Part shown: positions 1 through 8,447 of the stretch, in pieces
Layout of the letters: every line of letters starts with the position of its first letter
Position numbering within the stretch: the stretch's first letter is position 1
Origin: Carallia brachiata
Taxonomy: Eukaryota; Streptophyta; Magnoliopsida; Malpighiales; Rhizophoraceae
Direction of reading: 5' to 3'
Length of the DNA: 64,000 nt
Assembly (NCBI GenBank): GCA_021464245.1
Contig: JADCRB010000016.1
Coordinates: forward strand, 5,511,250-5,575,249
Notes under the pieces: generated by a model
Seen by the model: the letters and a program-made list of their open reading frames with translations, nothing else
Database searches by the model: none
What the model was told of the DNA's origin: nothing
Made by a program: the position numbers and the translations under genes

Positions 1-1
1 T

Positions 2-1672
2 GATTTTAGATGGTATAAAGATATGTTTTTACAAAAAATATTTACTAGAACAGATTGTAATCAACCATATTGGAAAGAAAGATTTTTAGCTGGATTACCA
101 AAATTATTTAGTGAAAAGGTAAAACAGAGAATAAAAGATTTACATAATAATAATATTCCTTATGACGATTTATCTTATGGTGATTTAATAACTCATATTA
201 ATAATGAAGGTTTACATTTGTGCACTGATTTAAAATTTAAAGCAAAATTAAAAAATGAACTAACTCAGAATAGAAAAGAATTAGGAGATTTTTGTAGACA
301 ATATGGATATGATCCAATAATAGCACCTTCTACATCCAAGAAAAAGAAATATAAGAAGCATAGAAAATCATATCGACCATACAGCAAATATAAAAAATCT
401 AAATATCAAAAACAAGACCATACTCCTGAATATAAAAGAAAAACATATAAAAAACCTTATAAACAACAAAAATATAATAATAAAAATAAAAAAGAAATAG
501 TTTGTTATAAATGTGGAAAACCAGGACATTATAAAAGCCAATGTAAATTAAAAGACAAAATACAGAATTTAGACATGGATAAAGAATTAAAAAATAAAAT
601 ATTAAATATAATAGAAAATACTGAAACAGATTCGGAATTCTCCTCTGATAATCATAGTCTTAATATAATTGAATCAGATACAGAATATTCTAGTGATAGT
701 AATAATTCTGGATTATGTTGTAACTTAGAATGTGGACATATTAATGTTATAACTAATAATAATAGTAATAATACAGTACAAAATTCAACAAAACTTATAC
801 TAGAAATAATAGATCAAATCTCTGACCCTAATATTAAAAAAGAATACTTAACAAAGTTAAAAAACGAGTTAAATGAAAAACCAACTATAGATTATGAACC
901 TTATTCATTAAGAAAAATATGGAATGAAGGAATAAAACAAGAACAAAAACAAGAATCACTATCAACCGTAACTCTTAACGAATTAAAAGAAGAAATAAAA
1001 CAAAATAAAATGGAAATAGAAACTTTAAAACAAGAAATAAAAGAAATTAAATTATCTCTACAGAATAACAATAAGGGAAAAGAAAAAGAAGAATCAAGTT
1101 ATTTAAATATTATTAATCAAACAGAATATCAAAAATGGTACATTAAAATAAAGCTTGTAGTTAATAATGAATATACTATAGACTTAATAGCATTAGTTGA
1201 TTCAGGTGCTGATTTAAATTGTATTCAAGAAGGCATAATCCCCACAAAATATTATGAAAAAACAACTGTAACACTAAGAGGAGCAAATGATAATAAAATG
1301 AATATTTCATATAAATTGTCTAATTCACATATATGTAATAAAGGTATATGTTTTAAAAATATTCATATTAGTAAAGACTTATCACAAGCTATTATATTAG
1401 GTACTCCATTTTTAACACAAATATATCCATTTACTGTCACCTCTCAAGGAATAATAACAGAAGTACTGAATGAGAAAATTTGTTTTGAATTTATCACTCA
1501 ACCACAAATCAAGGATATAGATATCTTAAAACATAATACTATTTATCATACTAAAGAAATACTTTTAATACAAAAACAAAAGCAAATAAAATATTTAAAT
1601 CAAGAAATACAATATAAACAAATAAGTGAGCAATTAACTAAACCAGATATACAAAAAAATAAAAGATATTAG
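2..1672 (+). CDS. Caulimovirid capsid-zinc knuckle-protease polyprotein fragment (5' partial)
   Basis: The frame is open from position 2 (first ATG at 23), so its start lies outside the window. Numbering from the ATG, residues 15-100 carry the capsid-core pattern of plant pararetroviruses (W..RF..GLP, YGDLI, LG.FC..YG). A Lys/Tyr-rich basic tract follows, then a CCHC zinc knuckle with C161, C164, H169, C174 (503-544), an acidic Ser-rich stretch and a possible coiled coil (about 315-350). A retropepsin-like protease has D393-S-G (1199-1207) and an ILGTPF motif. In the virus these parts package the genome and cut the polyprotein. A stop at 1670-1672 separates this frame from the reverse transcriptase, which normally continues the polyprotein, so this is a fragment of a decayed element. 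Confidence 0.85.
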   Translation, partial: DFRWYKDMFLQKIFTRTDCNQPYWKERFLAGLPKLFSEKVKQRIKDLHNNNIPYDDLSYGDLITHINNEGLHLCTDLKFKAKLKNELTQNRKELGDFCRQYGYDPIIAPSTSKKKKYKKHRKSYRPYSKYKKSKYQKQDHTPEYKRKTYKKPYKQQKYNNKNKKEIVCYKCGKPGHYKSQCKLKDKIQNLDMDKELKNKILNIIENTETDSEFSSDNHSLNIIESDTEYSSDSNNSGLCCNLECGHINVITNNNSNNTVQNSTKLILEIIDQISDPNIKKEYLTKLKNELNEKPTIDYEPYSLRKIWNEGIKQEQKQESLSTVTLNELKEEIKQNKMEIETLKQEIKEIKLSLQNNNKGKEKEESSYLNIINQTEYQKWYIKIKLVVNNEYTIDLIALVDSGADLNCIQEGIIPTKYYEKTTVTLRGANDNKMNISYKLSNSHICNKGICFKNIHISKDLSQAIILGTPFLTQIYPFTVTSQGIITEVLNEKICFEFITQPQIKDIDILKHNTIYHTKEILLIQKQKQIKYLNQEIQYKQISEQLTKPDIQKNKRY

Positions 1673-1802
1673 TCAAACCTTTGAAAAAGAAGTCTGTTCT
1701 ATTGCCTAATGCATTTTGGCATAGAAAACGACATACTGTTCTTTACCTTATATTCAAGATTTTACAGATAAACAGATACCTACAAAAGCTAGACCCATAC
1801 AA

Positions 1803-3073
1803 ATGAATGCTGAATTACTTGAATATTGTAAAAAAGAAATTCAAGAATTGCTAGACAAAGGATTAATAAGACCTAGTAAATCTCCATGGTCCTGCTCTGC
1901 TTTTTATGTTAATAATCAAGCTGAAATAGAACGAGGAGCCCCTAGATTAGTTATAAATTATAAACCATTAAATAAAGTATTAGAATGGATTCGTACCCAA
2001 TACCTAATAAAAGAGATTTGATTAAAAGGCTAAATAATGCAGTTATATTTTCTAAGTTTGATATGAAATCAGGATATTGGCAAATACAAATAAATGAACA
2101 GATAAATATAAAACTGCTTTTACAGTTCCTTTTGGACATTATGAATGGAATGTTATGCCTTTGGTTTAAAAAATGCACCATCTGAATTCCAAAATATAAT
2201 GAATGACATATTTAATCCATATACAAAATTCACAATAGTTATATAGATGATGTGTTGGTCTTCTCAAAACTTTAACTGAACATTTTACTCATTTAAAAAA
2301 TTTTTGAATAGTCAAACAAAATGGTTTAGTAATATCTGCAAAAAATGAAATTATTTGAAACTGAAACAAGATTTTAGGATAATATTCATGAAGGAAAAAT
2401 AACACCAATATATAGATCAATAGAATTTGCTGATAAATTTCCTGATGAAATAAAAGAAAAAAACAATTACAAAGGTTTTTAGGATGTCTTAATTATGTAG
2501 CAGATTTTATACCTAACCTTAGAACTATATGTGCTCCTTTATATCATAGATTAAGAGATTCTCCTCCTTCTTGGGATACTAATATGACTAATATAGTTAA
2601 AAAGATAAAAGTTAGTAAAACATTTACCTTGTTTAGGAATACCGATGAAAATGCCTTTCTTATAATAGAAACAGATGCTTCAGATATAGGATATGGTGGA
2701 ATATTAAAACAACGAAAAGACAGTCAAAGATCAAGAAACATTGTTAGATATTACTCAGGAATATGGCATGGTCCTCAAGAAAAATATTCAACTGTGAAAA
2801 AAGAAGTATTAGCAATAGTACTTGCATCATGGCATTTCAAGATGATGTTTTTAACAAAAAATTTTTATTACGAGTGATTGTAAGTCTGCAAAGTTTATTT
2901 TAGAAAAAGATGTTAAAAATTTGGTTTCAAAACAGATTTTTGCTAGATGGCAAGCATTGGTTTCTAATTTTGATTTTACAATAGAATATATTAATGGAAA
3001 GTCTAACTCTTTGCCTGATTTTCTGTCTAGAGAATTTCTCAAGAATCATGAGCAAGCAGAAAGTAACTCGTGA
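1803..3073 (+). pseudogene. Broken caulimovirid reverse transcriptase-RNase H region
   Basis: RT fingers are visible in one frame at 1803-1985 (motif RLVINYKPLN). The palm start (FSKFDMKSGYWQI) lies in a second frame at about 2050-2095, and the catalytic YIDD box is at 2240-2251 in another. RNase H is seen at 2584-2870 (ETDASDIGYGG, then YSTVKKEVLAIV) and finishes in yet another frame that ends at 3073 (NSLPDFLSRE). At least five frame changes or stops interrupt it (near 1985, 2105, 2175, 2265 and 2870). In the family this enzyme copies pregenomic RNA to DNA; this copy cannot encode it. No restored frame is given. Confidence 0.85.
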
Positions 3074-3512
3074 TTTCTTTAAGTTGAATGAAGCGTCGAA
3101 TATTTCCCCAGCCTCAAATAGTCCAATTTCTTTGAGGCCTAATGCGTCGAATAGATCTGCGTCGAATACTTTGAATATAGATTTGAATAACCAATTCTCT
3201 GTGTTAGGAAAAATCCCTTCTGCATCCAAACCACAAACTAGTCCCAGAAATTATAAAGATATCCTTCAACTAAAACCTCCAGCTGCTCCTTCTACTTCTT
3301 CACTCTCCCATATAGACCTCCTTCACCAGATCCCGAATATATCATTAAGGATGTTGAACATATTTGTGTTCTTGAATCAGAATATCAGAATATTCCTCTT
3401 TCAGACATTCTTGCCAAAATGTTTCCCAAAAATACTGCCTTTCTTCCTCAAGCTCTAAAAAGAATAGAAAGTTTTATGAATATATTTGGTAGACACTGTT
3501 TCAGCAGATATT
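3048..3512 (+). pseudogene. Caulimovirid downstream ORF, N-terminal part, frameshifted
   Basis: An ATG at 3048 (MSKQKVTRDFF) overlaps the last 26 nt of the RNase H frame, a compact overlap as expected for a downstream viral ORF. The product is Ser/Asn/Pro-rich. The frame changes near 3300, and the more viral-looking frame then runs on to a stop near 3510 (motif SEYQNIPLSDILAKMF). Function is unknown. It probably forms one broken ORF with the segment at 3689-4432. Confidence 0.55.
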
Positions 3513-3688
3513 GAGCATACTCTTGACAAAGACCAAGAAATTCAATATTCAAAATGAATATTAAAAGAGTATTACCTGCCTGAATGGATCAAAATGATTG
3601 AAGATCAAACCCAGCAATTCACCCAAATTTACATGATCCTCTTCTAGCAGATCACAGCATATCCCTGAATTCCTTTAAATCAAAAGAA

Positions 3689-4432
3689 TATTCCTCCCAT
3701 GTATAGATATATGAAATTCACAAGTCCATATGATCCCATGTGTTATAATTATTATGACTACATCACAGCTTGGAATACTACCTTAATGGTAGGAAGTTAC
3801 CGACACTCTTGGTTCCTTCGAATACTCAGTGACTGTCCAGAATATTTCCTGCCTGGTTTCATCATGTGGTTAAGATTTGGTTGTCTGAACAAGTCTTTCC
3901 CTCCAAAACTCTGGATGGATATAAACTCTTTTTTGATGCAATCATGAACTCCCAATCGCCATATCTGGTATTTTACTATGACATTTGATATCCCATGGAT
4001 ATGAAATGGAATTTTGCCATTCAAAAAATGCATCCTTCTCCATATCCTCCCTCTCTGGTTCGGAATATCCAAGTTAAATGGTGGAAAAAACTTCCTGATG
4101 ACAAAGCATGTCCCAATATAGTGTCACAATGGTTAATCAAACAACAGGTTCGCAGCCCTTGTGATGATATTCCCCTCAAGATACCATTTTCAAAGAAAAA
4201 ATTTCAAGATAACTTATCCACTGCCAGTTCTAAAGAAGAATACAAGAAAAGACTCATGGAAGCCCTGTCAGAATTATCTCAAGAAGATGAAGACCCAATA
4301 ATTCAATCACCAATAATTTCTCCTGGAGCATATCCCTCTCAGCACAGTAATGAAGATCCTGACTATGACCTTGGAAGTGACTATGCACATATGATGGAGG
4401 AACTGTATCCGACAAGACCTCCTCAAAGATAA
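3689..4432 (+). pseudogene. Caulimovirid downstream ORF, C-terminal part, interrupted
   Basis: Two open segments (3699-3947 and 3995-4432) hold an aromatic-rich domain with YDYITAWNTTLMVGSYRHSW, PPKLW and, after a frame change near 3850-3990, VKWWKKLPDD and NIVSQWL, ending in an acidic tail rich in Glu, Asp, Ser and Pro. I associate the spaced Tyr/Trp pattern with uncharacterised proteins from endogenous plant pararetroviruses; that is recollection of a family, not a search result. The stop at 4430 lies 54 nt upstream of the promoter repeats. No enzyme motif is seen. Confidence 0.55.
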
Positions 4433-4485
4433 GTCAAATGCATATCCGAATGACAGCCACCATCATATCATGCATGCCAGTTACA

Positions 4486-4640
4486 TATGCAGTGACGACA
4501 GCAGCAATAATGAAAATATCAACGTATGCAGTGACGTCAGCACCAATAATGTAATAGACAGTTGTCCTAACAGCTGTCATCATGAATAGTATTTTTTGTC
4601 ATATAAATAGCCTGCCTCATTTCCATATGAGAGGCAGAAC
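4486..4640 (+). promoter_or_regulatory. 35S-type caulimovirid promoter with TGACG repeats, TATA box and hairpin
   Basis: Two 28-bp repeats 38 bp apart (4486-4513 and 4524-4551) each carry TGACG; the second has the full palindrome TGACGTCA, a TGA-factor (as-1-like) core. A TATA box (TATAAATAG) lies at 4602-4610. Just after it, CTGCCTCAT and ATGAGAGGCAG (4612-4636) form a hairpin around the expected transcription start. Position after the last viral ORF fits the family's pregenomic RNA promoter. Activity is not shown. Confidence 0.6.
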
Positions 4641-4800
4641 CATCTACCACTACTTTTTTCTCCACTGTTTAAGATCATCCTCTCACAACCATGCCCAGTA
4701 ACTTTGTAATCCCTCCTCTCCTGTATGAATATCTCTTCTCCAGTTGAATAATATTTTGAATATTGAATATTTGCATAAAGGTATTTCTTTTCTTCTTTAT

Positions 4801-4999
4801 CATGGACCTTGATTTACCTCTTCCTCCATTTGCATGGCTTGCCGAAGTAGATCATTGCATGCAAAAACATTCTGAATATCCCACAAATGTTGACTTATCA
4901 AAATTTCATACATGTCCATGGAATATTGCACACGAACACTGTTTACCTTTATGCAAAGATTTCGTTAATTTTTTCTTAAAAAATAAGATTCAAGAATAA
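4801..4999 (+). CDS. Unrecognised small ORF downstream of the viral promoter
   Basis: An ATG at 4801 opens a frame for about 65 residues, starting MDLDLPLPPFAW and containing four Cys and several His. An upstream in-frame ATG at 4763 would add a hydrophobic stretch. It lies about 190 bp after the viral TATA box, where a leader or first ORF would be. I recognise no family. It could be viral, host, or chance; composition looks less random than the AT-rich DNA right after it. Confidence 0.25.
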
Positions 5000-5287
5000 T
5001 TTTTTTTATTTTTTATTATTTTTCCCTCGCTTTCTCATTTTTGTTATCAAAAATTAATAAATAAAATTTTTATTTAATATAAATAAATTTTCATAATTAT
5101 AAAATATTTTAACATTTTATATCCTGCCCTGTCTACAACTTACATCCGAGTTGGACATTGATTGGGGCCAGCCTCTCTTGTGAAGAAGAAGCCGAAACGA
5201 AGAAAAAAAAAAAAAAAAAAGGCGGGCAAATTCGTGGCACACAAAAGGACAGACAGGGCATTCTCAGTTCTCATAAAGCAATTAAAA
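5000..5287. other. AT-rich DNA after the viral element; no gene seen
   Basis: Mostly A/T, with an A18-type run near 5203-5220. Short frames here come from Lys codons in poly-A and have no family resemblance. Confidence 0.6.
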
Positions 5288-5857
5288 AGGATAACCCATC
5301 TTATAAATCTAAATTTTTTAATTTTTTGTTATTTAAAATTTATAACTTTTAAATTTTTTATTTGAGATTTAAAATTTTTAATTTATTTTTATTTGAGACT
5401 TATACTATTTAAATTTTTTATTTGAGACTTATACTATTTAAATTTTTTATTTGATACTTATATCTTTAATTTTTATTCTATTTCAGTCCTTCAAAGGTTT
5501 GATGGATTTGTTTTAGAATGGGCAGTAGGATTTTATTTTTTTGGCACTATTTATTTGATTTTTAAGACCATAAATCTGTGCATATGTATAATTTTTTATT
5601 TTATTTACTAATTTTTAAATATATATTTCTATATTTTTAAAGAAAATATATTGATATTTAATCTTATGCTGATGAGTTTAAACGGAAAGTTGATGGTTTT
5701 ACCACAAAAGATTTAGATAAAAAAAAAAAAAAGAAAGATAGTTATAAGTCTCAAATAAAAAAAAATTAAAAAATTTAAATCTCAAATAAAAAATTTAGAA
5801 GATAAAAATTTCAAATAAAAAAAATTAAAAAATTTAAGTATGAGTTATTCCCTAAAA
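5288..5857. mobile_element. AT-rich fold-back MITE
   Basis: The left end reads GGATAACCCATCTTATAAAT; the right end, reversed, reads GGAATAACTCATACTTAAAT, followed on both sides by AATTTTTTAATTTTTT-type DNA. The left arm holds a 30-bp tandem unit (TTTGAGACTTATACTATT core, about 5390-5460), and the right arm holds its inverted relatives. No coding frame. Superfamily not determined. Confidence 0.55.
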
Positions 5858-6213
5858 AAAAACCAACCGACGGCAGCTTCCCGTTTCCGGGCTTGTGGCT
5901 ATCGTATTTGTGACGAGAAGGAAATTTTTGTCCCAAACCACATCAACATCCAAAGGGGGTGGCTACGAGGAATCGAAGGGATTATACAGCAACAAGAACC
6001 AACGACGCAGCAGTCTCTGATTCAAAAGACAGACCGGCGAGTCCGTGGTTGGGCACATCTACTTCAGGATTATTTATTTATTTATGTTTGGAGGCTTTCT
6101 GATTCAGGATTTCCTTTTACTTGATAAATTAATTTATCATAGAGGTTTCAAAAGTCCACCTGATATTTGAATTCATTGCAACCGCTGAAGATAAATATAT
6201 GAAGATAAATATA

Positions 6214-6716
6214 TACGAAGATATCAATTTTTAATTTTATATTTTTATATTTTTTTATATTTGAATTTTAAATCTTTTTAATATTTCATTTAAGTTTTAA
6301 ATTTTTTAATTTTTTATCAAATCAATCCCTCTATTTACCAAAATGATCAATCTATTAAAAAATGATTTTAACTTTACAAAAAATTATTTAAAAAAAGATT
6401 AAACATATGAATTGAATGTCTTTTCTATCAAAAATATGCATGTTACCTATTTAATTCGTATATTTGTTAATTAAAAAAATATTTAATGTGCATATTTTGT
6501 TAATGAAAAAATATTTAATTCATATATTTAACTTTTTTAAATAATTTTTATTAAGTTAAACTCATCTATTAATCGATTGATCACTTTTTGCAACTTAAAG
6601 GACTGATGTAGTATGAAATTAAAAGGTTTAGAATTCAAATAAAATGTCAAAAAGATTTAGAAGTCAAACGTTAAAAAACTTAAAAATTTAGGATTAAAAA
6701 TATTGATATCCCAATA
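6214..6716. mobile_element. AT-rich fold-back MITE with GATATCAAT ends
   Basis: The left end GATATCAATTTTTAATTTTA matches the inverted right end (ATATTGATATC near 6706-6714). The match continues inward for over 100 bp in diverged form, for example TTTGAATTTTAAATCTTTTTAA on the left against the reverse of the right arm. No coding frame. Confidence 0.5.
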
Positions 6717-6752
6717 TATATATGTGTGTGTGTGTGTGCGCGCGCGCACGCG
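6714..6752. repeat. Microsatellite (TA)n(TG)n(CG)n
   Basis: An alternating pyrimidine-purine tract: TATATATA, then about eight TG units, then about five CG units with an ACGCG tail. It lies about 20 bp before the start of homology to the F-box locus. Confidence 0.9.
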
Positions 6753-7394
6753 TAAATTATTCTAGTTTCTAATCAATTCGGAGATAGACAGCAGAGAGCA
6801 GTGGGAATCAACAAAGATAGATGGGCAAGAGACAGAGCAACGACCATCAACAACAACGCCACCATCAAGAAAGCTACATTTTCTTACCGTAGCAATATTA
6901 ATTTTCAAACAACAAATATTGCCTTGTCAGAGGAGCAGGAGCAGAGCAGGAGAAGGAGGAGGAGGAAGAGGAGGCGCACAATTCGTAGTTTAATGAGGTA
7001 GCTGATGGGAACTTTAATGAGGTGGTGAAATGGCAAATTAAAATCATTTCTATGTCATTGGGGTGTCTATCTGGCTTGTGCTCAGTAGTTCAATAGTTTT
7101 CCTTCTACTTGACACCGTATCTTGCTTACCTCAACTTTGCTAAGGAGGTGATAATAGCTTCCATCAACATGATTTATCTTTTTATTTGTGGCTTAGCTGC
7201 AATGTGCCCTGCTTGAAATGTGGCTGAATCACTGGTTTGGCCTATTGTAGTTTTGTTATTGCAACTGGTTGGGCCAGTAAACACCAATTTTCCCAATACT
7301 TAATCTGATTTTTTCATGAAATAAAGAGACATGTCTCCATAGTAATGATCTCTACTGATTTCCATGCATATATGTAAATGGGAAATTGTTTGTG

Positions 7395-7598
7395 GGCATA
7401 TGATTTTTCTCTACTGCTTACACACGTAATTTTTTTTGTGCAACCACATGCATGTTTTGTGCAACCATAACGATAAAAAGTGATACAAAAAGTATTACTG
7501 TTTTTTTGTTGCACATTTTTTTGTTTATGGTTGCATAAAAAATACTCGCAGTTGCACAAAAAAATACGTATAGAAATAATAGGGAAAAATCATATGCC
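7395..7598. mobile_element. MITE with GGCATATGATTTTTC terminal inverted repeats, copy 1
   Basis: The ends GGCATATGATTTTTC and GAAAAATCATATGCC are perfect inverted repeats. The interior has TTGTGCAACCACA and CGATAAAAAGTGATACAAAAA, shared with elements at 24060-24248 and 47993-48206. The F-box parent at 61.4 kb lacks it, so this insertion came after the duplication. Confidence 0.75.
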
Positions 7599-8036
7599 AA
7601 TGTAATGAAGGCCTATGTAGATTTACGTTGATGTAACATGTAGGATGATTCTTACATGCCTTTAAGAGCATCTCACTCATAGTAGTAGCAATTTTCAAGC
7701 TGCCTTGTCTCTCCCATCATGTTAGTTATTAAATTGAGGGCTGTGGATTTGATAGACTCTACGTTTTCTCATGGTGTACGGGTTTCAGCCTTAATGGACA
7801 TTACAGTTTTTTGTTTCATCTTTTATTTTATCCCAATCAAATGTTGTGAGAAACGATTCTTAAAATGCTTGCTAAGCTTGCTGCCTTTTATGTTCATTAT
7901 TGCTTATCGCTTCTTGTTATCCCTGGGCAGGTTTGATACGGAGATTGTTTTTACTGGGATCAAATGGCTTCTATTTGGGAGCTTCCAACTTGGCTCTAGT
8001 TTTCCTTCTTTTCTCCTTTTGCCTTCGGCGGATCAG

Positions 8037-8044
8037 CAGCCGCC
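8037..8044. repeat. Left 8-bp target site duplication of the hAT element
   Basis: CAGCCGCC at 8037-8044 is repeated exactly at 12443-12450, flanking the element. Eight base pairs is the hallmark length for hAT transposons. Confidence 0.75.
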
Positions 8045-8447
8045 TAGGTTGCACAGACACAGACATGGGGACACGGACACGGGAGACACAGATACGAGGA
8101 CACGTCAATTCTAAAAAAATTAGGACACGGACACGAGATGGACATGACATATATATATATATAAAGTCCAATAAATAACATATATTAAAAGCCACACATA
8201 ATGCGAAGTACAAATCCTACAAGTAAATTAAACTATAAACTTAAAACTTTCAAAACATTAATACTTAGAGAAAGACAGTAATTGAACAACAAGCTCATCA
8301 GTTCCTCTAACTGAAATTTAGAAGTGAATTTGAATTCTTCCAAAATTCTTCACAGACCTAAAAGAGAAGGAAAAATAAACTCAATGTCAACTATCAATTC
8401 TAATATAATAAGTAAAAATAAAAGTAACTAAATAAAGAATGTCTTAG

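Larger units (their letters stand above)
1..4640 (+). mobile_element. Endogenous caulimovirid (pararetrovirus) copy, decayed, left end outside window
   Basis: The order capsid, CCHC zinc knuckle, aspartic protease, reverse transcriptase, RNase H, one further ORF, then a TATA-containing promoter region is that of a Caulimoviridae genome. No LTRs flank it and no integrase is seen, which separates it from LTR retrotransposons. A second ORF after RNase H resembles the layout of florendovirus-type endogenous elements; the genus is inference. Several stops and frame changes after position 1672 make it non-functional as it stands. The movement-protein part would lie upstream of the window. Confidence 0.85.
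6770..8044 (+). pseudogene. Internally deleted F-box locus copy, 5' plus 3' parts (left of hAT)
   Basis: Homology to the F-box gene region at 59037-61900 begins upstream of the start codon (GGAGATAGACAGC) and continues through the equivalent ATG at 6821 (MGKRQSN here, MVKRQSN in the gene). A stop follows after 23 codons. After the GAG-rich tract (to about 6980) the sequence jumps to the gene's 3' region (GGGAACTTTA, equivalent to about 60757), so roughly 1.5 kb with the F-box and LRR coding region is missing. Homology then runs to 8044, with one MITE (7395-7598) absent from the parent and one parental MITE (61011-61332) absent here. The remainder lies beyond the hAT element at 12443-12640. 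Confidence 0.8.

Noticed and set aside
5158..5365. Lys-rich frames over the poly-A tract
   Set aside because: Length comes from an A18 homopolymer; no family resemblance.
5840..6124. 94-codon plus-strand frame
   Set aside because: The start lies inside the MITE end, and no motif, signal or paralogue was recognised; kept out as a gene.
7719..8178. 131- and 92-codon frames at the hAT left border
   Set aside because: They cross the transposon insertion point (8045), so they cannot be ancestral genes; the F-box 3' segment is discussed separately.
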